DNA of 64,000 bases from Alkalihalobacillus sp. AL-G (GCF_030643805.1 NZ_CP094656.1:3658001-3722000), one strand, 5' to 3'. Positions 46,082-54,849 are shown, numbered from the stretch's first letter. Numbers and translations: made by a program. The notes: generated from the sequence alone by a model not told the origin.

Positions 46082-46198
46082 GTTTCCCCTCCTCAAATTT
46101 TGAATCTTCTATATGATACCAAATATTAGCAATTTATTGAACTGATAAATTATTCTTATTTTGAAATAATAATTAAAGGTGCAGTTAATTGATTATAA

Positions 46199-46893
46199 AG
46201 TCATAGTTAAGGTGATTGTTGTGAAACGAAATTCTTTTTTTAGTAAAAAAAGCCCATTTATTCTCAGCAACATAGAGCATCCGACTTTTGTTCTTATTGA
46301 TTCTTTCAAGGTGTATCTGTTTACGAATGTAAGCCCACTGTGTTTTCATATCCCCTGTTAGAAAATATTCAACTCACCTAGGCTGGATCTTTGGTGAGCT
46401 TTACTATACTCCTCTAATTCAAGGGCTGTTCGTCATTACGTTAGGCACTAATTCTAAGCCTTCTTTAGGTATACTAGCTTCCTAGAAAGCATTTACAAGG
46501 TTATTAGGTTTTCATGGCTATACTACCTATCAGTTTGTAGACGATCATTATCTGAATTAGGTTTCATTCAATTCAGGGCAAATAAATGATTATGAAGTCT
46601 GGTTCAATAAAAACAATCAATTGGAGAGCTTCCCTACTAAGGTGTTTCTGAAGGACAAAATGTGATTGTTGTTCAGCTCGGGGCATTGCAACCTTTGTAA
46701 TAGATAAAGAGAGGATGGAAATCGACAGGTGAATTTCGGTGATAGGTCTTATCAATGAAGGTCATAATTTTAATGCCTCTCCGGATGATGATTTCACCAA
46801 AGGAAAGTGTTATGATCGCATGATGATCGACTTGAATACCTCCGAAAGTATCCTAGAAGGAGATTTGATCACATACTTCAGACGAGGGGTTTA
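46199..46893 (+). pseudogene. Decayed gene remnant of unknown type
   Basis: Between the two CWB2 genes there are about 950 bp without an intact gene. On the plus strand a possible start (GTG 46199, after GGTGATTGTT) opens a frame that ends at 46361. A second frame then reads ISPVRKYSTHLGWIFGEL...GTNSKPSLGILAS, continues past TAG 46483-46485 (AFTRLLGFHGYTTYQFVDDH), past TAG 46558-46560 (VSFNSGQINDYEVWF) to TGA 46663. A third frame gives GLINEGHNFNASPDDDF to RRGV and TAA near 46893. The protein-like sequence interrupted by at least three in-frame stops and shifts is what an old pseudogene looks like. I do not recognise the family. Confidence 0.4.
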
Positions 46894-47029
46894 AGGGTAG
46901 CTTTTATAGCTGCTTTTTTATAAAAGGTAATTATTACTAATCAATAATATCCTATATTCCATTTAAACTAGTTGCATTGTATGTAATAATTGTAATCGTT
47001 TTGTAACATCTAAGAAGGGAGCCCTATAC

Positions 47030-48046
47030 ATGTACAGAATTATTTTATCATTTTTAATGATAACTGGATTACTTGTATCAACTCAAAATTATACTTATGC
47101 AGCTGGTGATAGCCAAGCTACAGGAGATAGTGAATCTATAAATCAATCTATACCTACATTACGAATTTCAGGTCCGAACCGTTATGATACTAATTTAGCA
47201 TTCTCTTCGATCGTCTGTGATGGGTGTCTTGAGTCTGTCATTTTAGCATCTGGTGAAAACTTCCCTGACGCATTATCTGGGTCTGTTTTAACCAAAACGT
47301 TACAGGGATCGATTCTCCTTGTTGAGGATAATGAACAGGTTCTTAAAAAAATGATAACTGAAGCAAAGCGGATATTAAAACCTGACGGAGAAGTTTATTA
47401 CTTAGGTGGACCCAGTGCAATCTCCCCTAACGTTATAAGTGAATTTGAAAAGCACTTTTCGGTTACAGGTATTTTTGGGAAAGACCGAACAGCTACCTCA
47501 TTAAAAATTGCCAGTATGGTAGATATCCCTCCTACTGAAGTGTTCTTAGTATACGGAGGAAACTTTGCTGACGCACTTTCCATTGCTCCAGTTTCTGAGA
47601 AAAATCAGATTCCAGTACTCCTAAACAATGATAAGGAAACATTGGATCCTAGAATTGAAAAATGGCTGAATGAAAATTCTGTTAAAGATGTCACAATTGT
47701 CGGTGGAGAAAGTGTTGTATCAACTAAAATTGAAAAGCATTTGGAGGGGAAAGGTTTGGCCGTCACTCGAATTGCCGGTAAAAATCGCTTTGAAACCTCA
47801 TTAAAAATTGCGGAATCCTATTATCCTCCTGAATATACACAGCATGCAGCACTTGCAAATGGTTACAGCTTTGCTGATGCCTTGAGCGGATCTGTATTTT
47901 CCGGAGAATTTGATATCCCTATTCTGTTATCTTACAAAGACCACCTTCCTGATGGGTACGTACCCTATTTGAACAAAAAGGATCGGATATACTTTTACGG
48001 CGGAGAAGCAGTAATCTACCGTGATATATTGAAAAATGGTAATTGA
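47030..48046 (+). CDS. Secreted protein with three CWB2 repeats only
   Basis: 338 residues: signal peptide (to about 24, TYAA), a short polar linker, then three CWB2 repeats (ISGPNRYDTNLAF, then a diverged FGKDRTATSLKI, then IAGKNRFETSLKI, each with a FPDAL or FADAL core). No other domain is seen, so it is wall-binding alone, possibly a structural or adaptor surface protein. One Cys pair (CDGC at about 58) could form a disulphide. AAGGGAG is 9 nt before the ATG. It is on the plus strand, unlike the other CWB2 genes. Confidence 0.9.
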   Translation: MYRIILSFLMITGLLVSTQNYTYAAGDSQATGDSESINQSIPTLRISGPNRYDTNLAFSSIVCDGCLESVILASGENFPDALSGSVLTKTLQGSILLVEDNEQVLKKMITEAKRILKPDGEVYYLGGPSAISPNVISEFEKHFSVTGIFGKDRTATSLKIASMVDIPPTEVFLVYGGNFADALSIAPVSEKNQIPVLLNNDKETLDPRIEKWLNENSVKDVTIVGGESVVSTKIEKHLEGKGLAVTRIAGKNRFETSLKIAESYYPPEYTQHAALANGYSFADALSGSVFSGEFDIPILLSYKDHLPDGYVPYLNKKDRIYFYGGEAVIYRDILKNGN

Positions 48047-48052
48047 TTTATT

Positions 48053-48080
48053 AGACCTCCAACTTTTGGAGGTCTTTTTT
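48053..48080 (+). terminator. Intrinsic terminator
   Basis: AGACCTCCAA-CTT-TTGGAGGTCT followed by TTTTT (to 48080). It ends the CWB2-only gene and also lies just after the VanZ-like stop, where the minus strand lacks a clear T run. Confidence 0.9.
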
Positions 48081-48556
48081 TACATTCGACTATAAGTAAA
48101 CTTGGCAAGTAAAGTACCGATGATAATGCCGACAGTATCGAGAAGTACATCTTCTATATGTGGGGACCGATTTACTGTGAAGCTCTGATGGTACTCATCG
48201 GAAGCAGCATAAAGAATTCCGAGTCCAATTGCTAGCCTTGCAGTATACGTCGAGGTGGAAGATGTATTATACAATGCTCGATATAATAAAAAAGCTAATA
48301 CGAGATAAACTGTAACATGCGCGCCCTTCCGAATGAAAAATTCAACAAAGCTCGCCTTCCCGAGGTGATCGACACTTACCTCTTCCCCAGCATAATGAAA
48401 GGATACATCTCCAAAATACGTTTCAACCCACCCTAAAGGAATCTCATCAGATAGAAAGGGTTTGAGATCTTGTTCCTCATATGGCTGAGAGGAAGCATAA
48501 AAAATGATACCTGCCCAGATAATGACCGGCATCCAGTACTTTAGGAATTTTTTCAT
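48080..48556 (-). CDS. VanZ-family membrane protein
   Basis: 158 residues with four helices. MKKFLKYWMPVIIWAGIIFYASSQP; then FFIRKGAHVTVYLVLAFLLYRAL, with the Lys-x2-His at the start of helix 2 typical of VanZ; and ASDEYHQSFTVNRSPHIEDVLLDTVG, the family core. VanZ domains give low-level teicoplanin resistance and are otherwise uncharacterised; the homologues are common in Bacillus. The start is ATG 48556 with AAAGGTG upstream; the longer frame adds 30 unlikely residues. Confidence 0.85.
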   Translation of the reverse strand: MKKFLKYWMPVIIWAGIIFYASSQPYEEQDLKPFLSDEIPLGWVETYFGDVSFHYAGEEVSVDHLGKASFVEFFIRKGAHVTVYLVLAFLLYRALYNTSSTSTYTARLAIGLGILYAASDEYHQSFTVNRSPHIEDVLLDTVGIIIGTLLAKFTYSRM

Positions 48557-48604
48557 AGTACACACCTTTTTAATGAATGATTGTTTTATTTTATCATATA
48601 GGTT

Positions 48605-48616
48605 CTTGTCGTACGT
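48605..48616. repeat. 12-bp direct repeat, copy 1 (CTTGTCGTACGT)
   Basis: CTTGTCGTACGT occurs here and again at 48672-48683, both in the intergenic space between divergent genes. Each contains the palindrome GTCGTACG/ACGTAC-like core. It may be an operator; no known site recognised. Confidence 0.3.
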
Positions 48617-48671
48617 TTGCTTGAAATAAAAATTGTACGCCATCATTTATAATTGGCATGAGACTTTTTTA

Positions 48672-48683
48672 CTTGTCGTACGT
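48672..48683. repeat. 12-bp direct repeat, copy 2 (CTTGTCGTACGT)
   Basis: Identical to the copy at 48605-48616, 67 bp apart centre to centre. It lies about 50 nt before the start of the plus-strand gene at 48734. Confidence 0.3.
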
Positions 48684-48733
48684 ATATAGTAATTGTTAAA
48701 GTATTTTATAATGGATTAAAGGAGACTAAGTGA

Positions 48734-49060
48734 ATGAAAACGTATAAAGTTTTGCAATGGATTACCGGGATTTGCGAGGGGTTGCTTGCAATACCAATTA
48801 TCGGTGGAGGATTTGTGGTTGCAAACTTGTATGTCCCATTGTTTGTCATGCTAGGTCTGCACATCATAACACTCGTATATGCTAAAAAAGAGGCAAGGAT
48901 AAGCTTTCAAGGGGCGGGCAGCATACTTGGAATCATAACCTCGTGCATTGCATGGATACCGTTTCTTGGCTGGTTCATGCACACGATTACAGCGATCGTC
49001 CTGCTGGTCAGCGCCGCACGCAAGGATTCGAAAAATGGAGAAGTTGAAGTTATCGATTAA
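48734..49060 (+). CDS. Small membrane protein of unknown function
   Basis: 108 residues with three to four helices (about 8-30, 32-50, 60-95) and a hydrophilic tail ARKDSKNGEVEVID. The phrases IPIIGGGFVVANLYVP and WIPFLGWFMHTITAIVL are typical of small uncharacterised Bacillus membrane proteins found with DUF4870 genes. It is directly before the DUF4870 gene (29-bp gap), and the two likely form an operon. Start ATG follows AAAGGAG. No function known. Confidence 0.75.
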   Translation: MKTYKVLQWITGICEGLLAIPIIGGGFVVANLYVPLFVMLGLHIITLVYAKKEARISFQGAGSILGIITSCIAWIPFLGWFMHTITAIVLLVSAARKDSKNGEVEVID

Positions 49061-49089
49061 GGGGTTCGGACCCTGGGGAGGAATTACAA

Positions 49090-49452
49090 TTGAATTATAA
49101 TGAAGAGAATTTAACAAAGGAAGAAAAGAATTGGGGAATGTTTGCGCACCTGCTCGGGTTTGCTGGCTATCTCACGTTCGCATTAGGCTTCGTACTCGGA
49201 CCGCTTGTCGTTTGGCTGATGAAGAGGAATGAGTCCAAATATGTGGATTATCACGGGAAAGAAGCGCTTAACTTTCAAATCAGCTTTATGATTTACGCAT
49301 TTATCGCCAGTCTGCTTATTTTTGTACTGATTGGATTCGTCTTGCTACCGATCGTTACGATCCTTCATATTGTGTTTACGATCATTGGGACGATGCGTGC
49401 GAGTGAAGGCAACTATTACCGCTATCCGATGACCATTCGTTTTATGAAATAA
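49090..49452 (+). CDS. DUF4870 (Tic20-like) membrane protein
   Basis: 120 residues with three to four helices. Motifs of DUF4870: NWGMFAHLLGFAGYLT, GFVLGPLVVWLMKRNES, and VDYHGKEALNFQISFMIYAF. Function unknown. The start is TTG 49090, with GGAGG 8 nt upstream and no nearby ATG in frame. It forms an operon with the preceding gene, and a strong terminator follows. Confidence 0.87.
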   Translation: MNYNEENLTKEEKNWGMFAHLLGFAGYLTFALGFVLGPLVVWLMKRNESKYVDYHGKEALNFQISFMIYAFIASLLIFVLIGFVLLPIVTILHIVFTIIGTMRASEGNYYRYPMTIRFMK

Positions 49453-49455
49453 AAA

Positions 49456-49500
49456 GGAAGAGATTACTGGGAACAGTTGAACCCGGTAATCTCTTTTTTT
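49456..49500. terminator. Bidirectional intrinsic terminator
   Basis: AGAGATTACTGGG pairs with CCCGGTAATCTCT (one T-G) across a 10-nt loop, followed by TTTTTTT on the plus strand and preceded by AAAAA, between convergent stops 49452 and 49508. Confidence 0.9.
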
Positions 49501-49507
49501 ACATCTG

Positions 49508-50374
49508 TTATCTCGGTATCATCAGCTGCTGATCCGGAAAAATGAGCGATGAATTCAAGTTGTTTGTTTCCATTAACTGCTTCACTGTAATTCCGTACTT
49601 CTTACTGATTCCCCATAGGGTGTTTCCTTTTTGAATCGTATAGACGCTGTACGAATGAACGACGGGATCTCGGTCTGCGACTTCCTTTTCAGAAAGCAGT
49701 AACGTTTGACCCGGATAGATCCAATGCGAACTTAAGTCATTCAGTTGTTTCAGCGATTTCACGGACGTTCCATACGTTCGGCTAATGTCCCAAAGTGTAT
49801 CCCCTCTTACCACTGTGTGGAACTTTAATGAACGGACTGCAACCTCCTTCTCCTCAACCTCTTCTTTTTGAGCGTTCCCTTCCCCTTTCAGCACAACGAG
49901 CGGCGGTTTTTTTTCGACCTTTACTTGATCGGATAAAACCCTTCTAGCGGTCACATAACGGTCTGCCCAATAATACGGTGAAAACACATCAGCATACCCA
50001 ACACCTGAGCTTTGTGCGCCAATCATTCTTCCGCCGCCTGCATAGATGGCCACATGATTGATTCGACCATCGAAATCGGTATCAAAAAAGACAAGATCGC
50101 CCGGCAACAAGTCTCCACTCGACACTCGTGTCCCTACGCCTGCCTGCGCCCGACTCGACCGCGGTAAATCGATCCCATATTGCTTAAAAACTGTGGCGGT
50201 AAACGAAGAACAGTCGAAGCTTCCTGTGTTCCCAATCGCTGACCCGTATCGGTAGGGTGTTCCTAAAAATTGTTCTGCGCTCTGGACGACCTGGTTTCCC
50301 GCACTTGCATACGCTTCGCTTCCAACCGCCAGTACGACACCTGCTGCCATTGCACTTGGCAAAACCTTCCTCAT
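49508..50374 (-). CDS. Secreted NlpC/P60 endopeptidase with two LysM domains
   Basis: 288 residues. Signal peptide (MRKVLPSAMAAGVVLAVGSEAYAS), an NlpC/P60 domain (about 28-145) with catalytic Cys in GSFDCSSFTATVF, His in GRINHVAIYAGG and a polar residue in GAQSSGVG, then a Lys/Glu-rich linker and two LysM domains (about 187-232: FHTVVRGDTLWDISRTYG; about 243-288: VYTIQKGNTLWGISKKYG). The order is the reverse of the usual Bacillus LysM-P60 enzymes (LytE, LytF), which have LysM first. AGGAGGG lies 6 nt before the ATG. It acts on peptide stems of peptidoglycan outside the cell. Confidence 0.93.
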   Translation of the reverse strand: MRKVLPSAMAAGVVLAVGSEAYASAGNQVVQSAEQFLGTPYRYGSAIGNTGSFDCSSFTATVFKQYGIDLPRSSRAQAGVGTRVSSGDLLPGDLVFFDTDFDGRINHVAIYAGGGRMIGAQSSGVGYADVFSPYYWADRYVTARRVLSDQVKVEKKPPLVVLKGEGNAQKEEVEEKEVAVRSLKFHTVVRGDTLWDISRTYGTSVKSLKQLNDLSSHWIYPGQTLLLSEKEVADRDPVVHSYSVYTIQKGNTLWGISKKYGITVKQLMETNNLNSSLIFPDQQLMIPR

Positions 50375-50790
50375 CCGAATCCCTCCTACGCTTGTTTTCG
50401 ACTAGATACCACGTTGGAATCGGTTGCTTCATGCATGTCATTGTCGGAAAAGCCCTCTTTTGCTCGGTCTAAATCAACTTATGAACCTAGGTTTGTCTAC
50501 TATTCCATTGTTACATCAATGTAATGTTGAAATAGGTAGTTTTTCCCTTCCTTTCATTTTTTCAAATATATGGTTGAAATGCGATAAAGTACGGTGTAGG
50601 ATTATTAAAGTATGACTATTTTACAAAGAATTTCCTTTTTAAATCGTTGCAATATCAAGCAGCAGCTCATTTTTGTCATACTTATTTTCAATGTGCAAAA
50701 ACGTACATACTTATGTGAATTGAAGCTTGTTCGCATGAATCAAAAAGGAGATTCATAGCTTAATAACAGATACATACTTAGGAGGACAAA

Positions 50791-52425
50791 ATGAACGAAA
50801 CACGTAACGAAACATCGGCAACTTTAGAACCGTCACGAACACCGAAGAAAAGCAAAAAGCCGTTTATTTTAGCATTGGCCGCAGTTTTCATTCTCGGTCT
50901 AGGGGCAACGGTTTACGCAATGTTTTTCAACCTCTCGCCAAAAGATGCGTATTTCAAGGCAGAGATCAATTCGTACAAGGCACTCTCCGAGTCAGTCAAT
51001 GAAACATTTGCGATCAGTGACGATCTTGCGGAAAAGACGTTAGAGGAACCATCGAAATCAACTGCAGAACTTGGTTTTTCCGTTGAGGGGTTAGAAGCAA
51101 TCGACCCATCACTCGCAATGGTAAAAGGATTGATTGAACAGGTTGCATTGAAAGCTACGACGCAGCTTGATCCAAAAGCGGCGAAAGGTTCAATTGAGTT
51201 GAACCTTGGGGTAGCTGGAACGGAATTTATCCAAGCAGAAGCCTATCAATCTGACAAACGTACAGGGGTAAACGTACCACTCCTTTATGATCAATACTTG
51301 TACTTCAATAATGAGGATTTCGGCAAGCTGATGACACGGTTCGATCCGACTTATGCAGGACCTGAAAAGCTTGAGAACCTCGTTAAAATGCAGCTTGATT
51401 CGATTAAGAACCAAGAAAAGCTCAATGAAGTCAGTAAGGAATACGGAAAATTCATTATTGAAAACATCAAGGAAGAGAACGTAACAGAAGGTGAAGCAGA
51501 ATTCGAAGGCGAAACCTACCGTCAGCTTACTCTTAAGCTTTCAGAAAAGGAAGTTCAAGAACTATCTAAAAAAGTGATTGATAAAGTTCAGGCTGATAAA
51601 GAGTTAAAGGACTTGTTAATCGATTCGATGACTCAATCCAACTTTTTAGCGTCGAGTTCTGATATTAAAACTACGATGAAGGAAGATTTTGAAAAAGGTT
51701 TGAAGGAACTGGAAAACAATCTGGACAAAATCAAGCTTCCGGATGGTTTCAAGAGCACGATTCTTGTAAATGACCAAGAACTCATCGTAAAACGGGACGT
51801 GGATGTGAAAGTAGAAGTGGAGGGTGAAGTTGCCAACATCGACTTCTCAACGCATGCATTACGTGAAGACGGTGTCGTTACAGACGGCAAATGGGAAGTT
51901 AACGTGTTCCCTGAGAATGCGAAGGATCAGGATTACATTAAAATCCTTCTGGAGCTAAAAGGTGAGCCAGGAAACGACAGCATCAAGCGTGATCTTACAG
52001 GAATGTTTGCAATCGCTGAAGCAGGAAGTGTAAGTAGGAGCGCCAATGTTGACGTTCATATGAGCGGTACACCAGAAGACATGAAGATGGATTTTGAGGT
52101 AACGGTTCAAGATCCAACGATCCAACCGATTCCACCAATCAAAGGTCATTTCACACAAAAAGTGAAGGATGATCTTGAGAATGGAACTTATAGCACAAGC
52201 GGAGAGTTCGGTATTGAATTCGATGCAGGCATGGGATCACCGGTCAATGTTGTTGTGGATTACAAGAACAAGACTGAGTTCACAGAGGACTTGAAGTTCC
52301 CGAACCTTGAAGAAAAAGGCGAAAACATCAGTGAGCTGAGCGATGCGGAACTACAAGAAATCGCAGCAGAAATTCAATCCAACATCCAAAACTTCATGAT
52401 GCAATTCCAGCAAATGCCGTTTTAA
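50791..52425 (+). CDS. Membrane-anchored surface protein, DUF6583-like
   Basis: 544 residues. One N-terminal transmembrane helix (about 27-46, AVFILGLGATVYAMF) follows a basic/polar head; the rest is an acidic, soluble extracytoplasmic domain with many Glu and Lys and a beta-strand pattern (VNVPLLYDQYLYFNNEDF; GSPVNVVVDYKNKTEF). The layout resembles DUF6583 proteins of Bacillales, of unknown function, but the name is from memory and not checked. No Cys lipobox. AGGAGG lies 6 nt before the ATG. It has its own terminator. The upstream gap (50375-50790) is noncoding and I see no riboswitch in it. Confidence 0.72.
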   Translation: MNETRNETSATLEPSRTPKKSKKPFILALAAVFILGLGATVYAMFFNLSPKDAYFKAEINSYKALSESVNETFAISDDLAEKTLEEPSKSTAELGFSVEGLEAIDPSLAMVKGLIEQVALKATTQLDPKAAKGSIELNLGVAGTEFIQAEAYQSDKRTGVNVPLLYDQYLYFNNEDFGKLMTRFDPTYAGPEKLENLVKMQLDSIKNQEKLNEVSKEYGKFIIENIKEENVTEGEAEFEGETYRQLTLKLSEKEVQELSKKVIDKVQADKELKDLLIDSMTQSNFLASSSDIKTTMKEDFEKGLKELENNLDKIKLPDGFKSTILVNDQELIVKRDVDVKVEVEGEVANIDFSTHALREDGVVTDGKWEVNVFPENAKDQDYIKILLELKGEPGNDSIKRDLTGMFAIAEAGSVSRSANVDVHMSGTPEDMKMDFEVTVQDPTIQPIPPIKGHFTQKVKDDLENGTYSTSGEFGIEFDAGMGSPVNVVVDYKNKTEFTEDLKFPNLEEKGENISELSDAELQEIAAEIQSNIQNFMMQFQQMPF

Positions 52426-52439
52426 GATAGCGGTGCATC

Positions 52440-52479
52440 GGATGATCATCAGGGGCAACCCCGATGATCATCCTTTTTT
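52440..52479 (+). terminator. Intrinsic terminator
   Basis: GGATGATCATC (52440-52450) pairs with GATGATCATCC (52463-52473) around GGGG/CCCC, followed by TTTTTT. The rest of the gap to 52730 shows nothing I can support. Confidence 0.9.
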
Positions 52480-52730
52480 GTGCTTGCACTTCCTAAGTAG
52501 GCAGGTATTATGTCGAAAAGATCGTCCGTAATCGACTCTCTAACAGAATAACAGTGAATCACGATTGTTTTTTGACTGGATTCTACAGCAAACTTCCGTG
52601 ATTTTTCGGGTGGATGCAGACTATAGTCCGCTTACAATTTTCGCACCTTTTAACACGTGAATATGAAGCTGAAACTGTCTAAGGCAACTTAATTCTCCTC
52701 AGACCTATACATTTTAGTATCGGCACTTTT

Positions 52731-53452
52731 TTAACACGAAACGGAAGCAACCTTCTCCCATGTATGACGAATATTTCTCATCACAACAGCTGAATCGAAC
52801 ATTAATTCACCCTCGGGGATTTGCAGTATTTTGTGAAAGTAGGTTGTTGAAAGCTGGTCAACTTGGAATGGTCTCATGTTCCAATCGTCTGTCTGCAGGC
52901 ACATCCCATGTAGGCAGTTTTGTTTTTTAGTAGGAGAATAACCCGTTGCTCCCCCTTTAAAAAATTCTGAGATCTCATCAATGGATGAGAACACACTGCT
53001 AGCAGGAAAGCTTTCACATTCTTCCCCTGATAAATATAGTTCTGCTTCTTCATCTTTTGAATTCATCATAAATTCGATTTTTTTATCGATTTCGTTGATC
53101 GCAAAGTTACGCTATATTCTCCGGGGAACAGTCTCCCTCCTGCAATCGTGTTAATGAAGGAATTGGTATCTCGCCTGAATATATAAACTCCTTCTTTTAT
53201 TTGTCCGTCTTCGTCCCACTCTACCGCGATCCGATGTGCTGCATTCTCACTGGATAGACCAAAAGGAATCGTGGATATTGAAGACGGGCGGATATTTTCC
53301 AACCTAATTAAACAGATTCCGATGATAGCCTTTGATTTTTTAACCTTTGGACGGAATGGTTTGGGGAGAAGTTTCCCCGCTACCTCTGGGTCCAGGTGAT
53401 AATTGATAAGAAACCTTCTTTTAATCAAACCCTGAATTGATGGTGTTTGCAT
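52731..53452 (-). pseudogene. DUF2071 (YqjF-like) gene broken by one frameshift
   Basis: The two minus-strand frames 53066-53452 and 52731-53069 give the two halves of a DUF2071 protein: FLINYHLDPEVAGKLLPKPFRP, ICLIRLENIRPSS, AAHRIAVEWDEDG, TIAGGRLFPGEYS in the first; SSVFSSIDEISEFFKGGATGYSP and QVDQLSTTYFHKI in the second. Restoring one base near 53105-53110 joins GEYS to NFAINEIDKKIEF and the expected continuation in the second frame. The whole protein would be about 240 residues. AAAGGGGG lies before ATG 53452. Function of DUF2071 is unknown. A sequencing error in a homopolymer cannot be excluded, but the shift is not at a long run. Confidence 0.75.
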
Positions 53453-53482
53453 AGTATCCCCCTTTCGCAATTGCCTTTTGAA

Positions 53483-53857
53483 TTATCCTCTATAAACGAT
53501 TGCTTCGTTTAATGCTTTGTAAATTCGTTCAACTTCCTCATACTCATCATCTGAAAAAGCCTCTACTTTACCTGAAGCTGTATCAAGAAGCAAAGTATAA
53601 GAAGTAGCAGATCTAGAAAAAGCCCGAATGATAAGAAACCCAATCATTACACTTATCACAGAGATTATTATATTGCCCTGAAAGATCCCCAACATAAAAA
53701 AGAATGCACATGCTAGAATCAAACCAAGTGGAGAACTGGGTTCCTTTGTTTCTAATTCGATATAAGTGATCCCCCTAATAGGATACACTTGATCATCGAC
53801 GACTAAGCGAGTATCACTGACAAGAATATCTTCATTAGATAAAAATGCTGAAAAAAA
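53483..53857 (-). CDS. DUF6232-like small membrane protein, 5' end unclear
   Basis: The conserved part starts near 53788 (YPIRGITYIELETK), has two hydrophobic stretches and ends YTLLLDTASGKVEAFSDDEYEEVERI and LNEAIVYRG. This is the DUF6232 pattern (short beta strands, two helices, beta strands). The same frame runs upstream with coding-like sequence (FFSAFLSNEDILVSDTRLVVDDQ) to a TAG near 53905, but contains no ATG, GTG or TTG with a ribosome site, so the true start may be lost by rearrangement with the toxin region. Function unknown; DUF6232 proteins may be immunity or stress-related, but I do not claim it. Confidence 0.55.
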   Translation of the reverse strand, partial: FFSAFLSNEDILVSDTRLVVDDQVYPIRGITYIELETKEPSSPLGLILACAFFFMLGIFQGNIIISVISVMIGFLIIRAFSRSATSYTLLLDTASGKVEAFSDDEYEEVERIYKALNEAIVYRG

Positions 53858-53897
53858 CGAAATCAGACCAACAATTAATAATCTTTGGGGTTCGGTT

Positions 53898-54122
53898 TTA
53901 AACTATATTTTTTAATTTCTTATACATATACTCACATGCTTTTTCCTCTGAGGTAAAATTCTTTAACATGTATATCTCTCCATGTTCGGAATAATAAACT
54001 TCCCACCCAACGGCAGTTTTTCTTAAACACCAAGCATCATAGGGTAGCCCACCATCTAACGAATAAAAATGGTTTGGTATCTTCTCTTTTGTCAAAACCT
54101 TTACTAAATCCTGTTTATTCAT
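53898..54122 (-). CDS. Small immunity-type protein, probable partner of the TNT-like toxin
   Basis: 74 residues. MNKQDLVKVLTKEKIPNHF, then YSLDGGLPYDAWCLRKTAVGWEVYYSEHG and SEEKACEYMYKKLK. The pattern YSLxGGLPxxAxCL...WEVYYSERG is familiar to me from small proteins encoded next to toxin tips, but I cannot name the family. It follows the TNT-like toxin gene by 30 bp. AAGGTGA lies 6 nt before the ATG. It stays open although the toxin is broken, which fits a protective role against other carriers of the same toxin. Confidence 0.7.
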   Translation of the reverse strand: MNKQDLVKVLTKEKIPNHFYSLDGGLPYDAWCLRKTAVGWEVYYSEHGEIYMLKNFTSEEKACEYMYKKLKNIV

Positions 54123-54151
54123 ATTATTTCACCTTCTTATTACTCCTTCGT

Positions 54152-54781
54152 TTATAAGGTCTTTAATTGACTTGTAAACTCATATTGCGTCCCCATACCA
54201 GGTTGTCCAAACCAAGGGAGCTGCTTTACCAGAAGTTGCATCAATAGGTTTAATTACTTCATAAACACTATAAGGCTTTTGATTAGCTTCAGGTGTAAAG
54301 CCCTCATTTGAAAAGGTGTTCCTTTTATGGATACAAAACTACCATATTCACTACCGTATCTATCTATTAATGTACCCTTTTGTAAAGTTTCAGTTTTGGG
54401 AGTTCCTAAAAAACCTCTATTAGGTGGCCAATATGTTTGTATAGCAGTTGTCTGGATTTTATTTATACCCTCATCAGGCATGCTACTTGCTGCCACTTCG
54501 TAAATGTCGCTATCATCAAATTCATCGATTGGGTTATCGCTTCCTAGACCGCTTCTCTTCGCAGCTTCCATACCCTTCGCAAAGTCTTTTACCTCGGTGA
54601 TGAGTTTGGACATTCCCTTGGCGGCTCCGGCTCCAGGTGCGATCATGCTCAAGACCGCTTGAGTTGCTAGGACCATATTTTTTCCATACGCCCGTGCTTC
54701 CTTCTTCGTGGCGGACCCATTTAAGACCTTTCCTGTATTCTGGAACAGGTAGACGAACGAGTCAATGTATTGGCCTTTCAA
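54152..54781 (-). pseudogene. Truncated, frameshifted polymorphic toxin with TNT-like (NAD glycohydrolase) tip
   Basis: The frame begins inside the conserved toxin body (MKGQYIDSFVYLF... ATKKEARAYGKNMVLATQAVL, MIAPGAGAAKGM) and continues to a tip with YWPPNRGFLGTPKTETLQ, DRYGSEYGSF and KGTPFQMRAL. That is the TNT (tuberculosis necrotizing toxin) signature. A base loss after ALH (about 54300) shifts the frame; in the next frame the protein continues PEANQKPYSVYEVIKP, then an extra base near 54215 restores PWFGQPGMGTQYEFT, including the conserved Gln. The gene stops at 54152. Body N-terminus is missing. Both damages make an active toxin unlikely. TNT domains hydrolyse NAD+. Confidence 0.75.
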
Positions 54782-54849
54782 TGTATCTCCCCGGGGTCAA
54801 GTCTTGGATGCAATGCGAGCCGTTGACGCCTTCATTTTTACCGATCCAC

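Noticed and set aside
47398-47583. Minus-strand frame inside the CWB2-only gene
   Set aside because: It lies fully inside a strong plus-strand CWB2 gene and has no ribosome site.
50375-50790. Possible c-di-AMP riboswitch before the LysM-P60 gene
   Set aside because: Such riboswitches sit before wall hydrolases in Bacillus, but I see no GTCAGCTAACCTCGTAGGC-like core on either strand.
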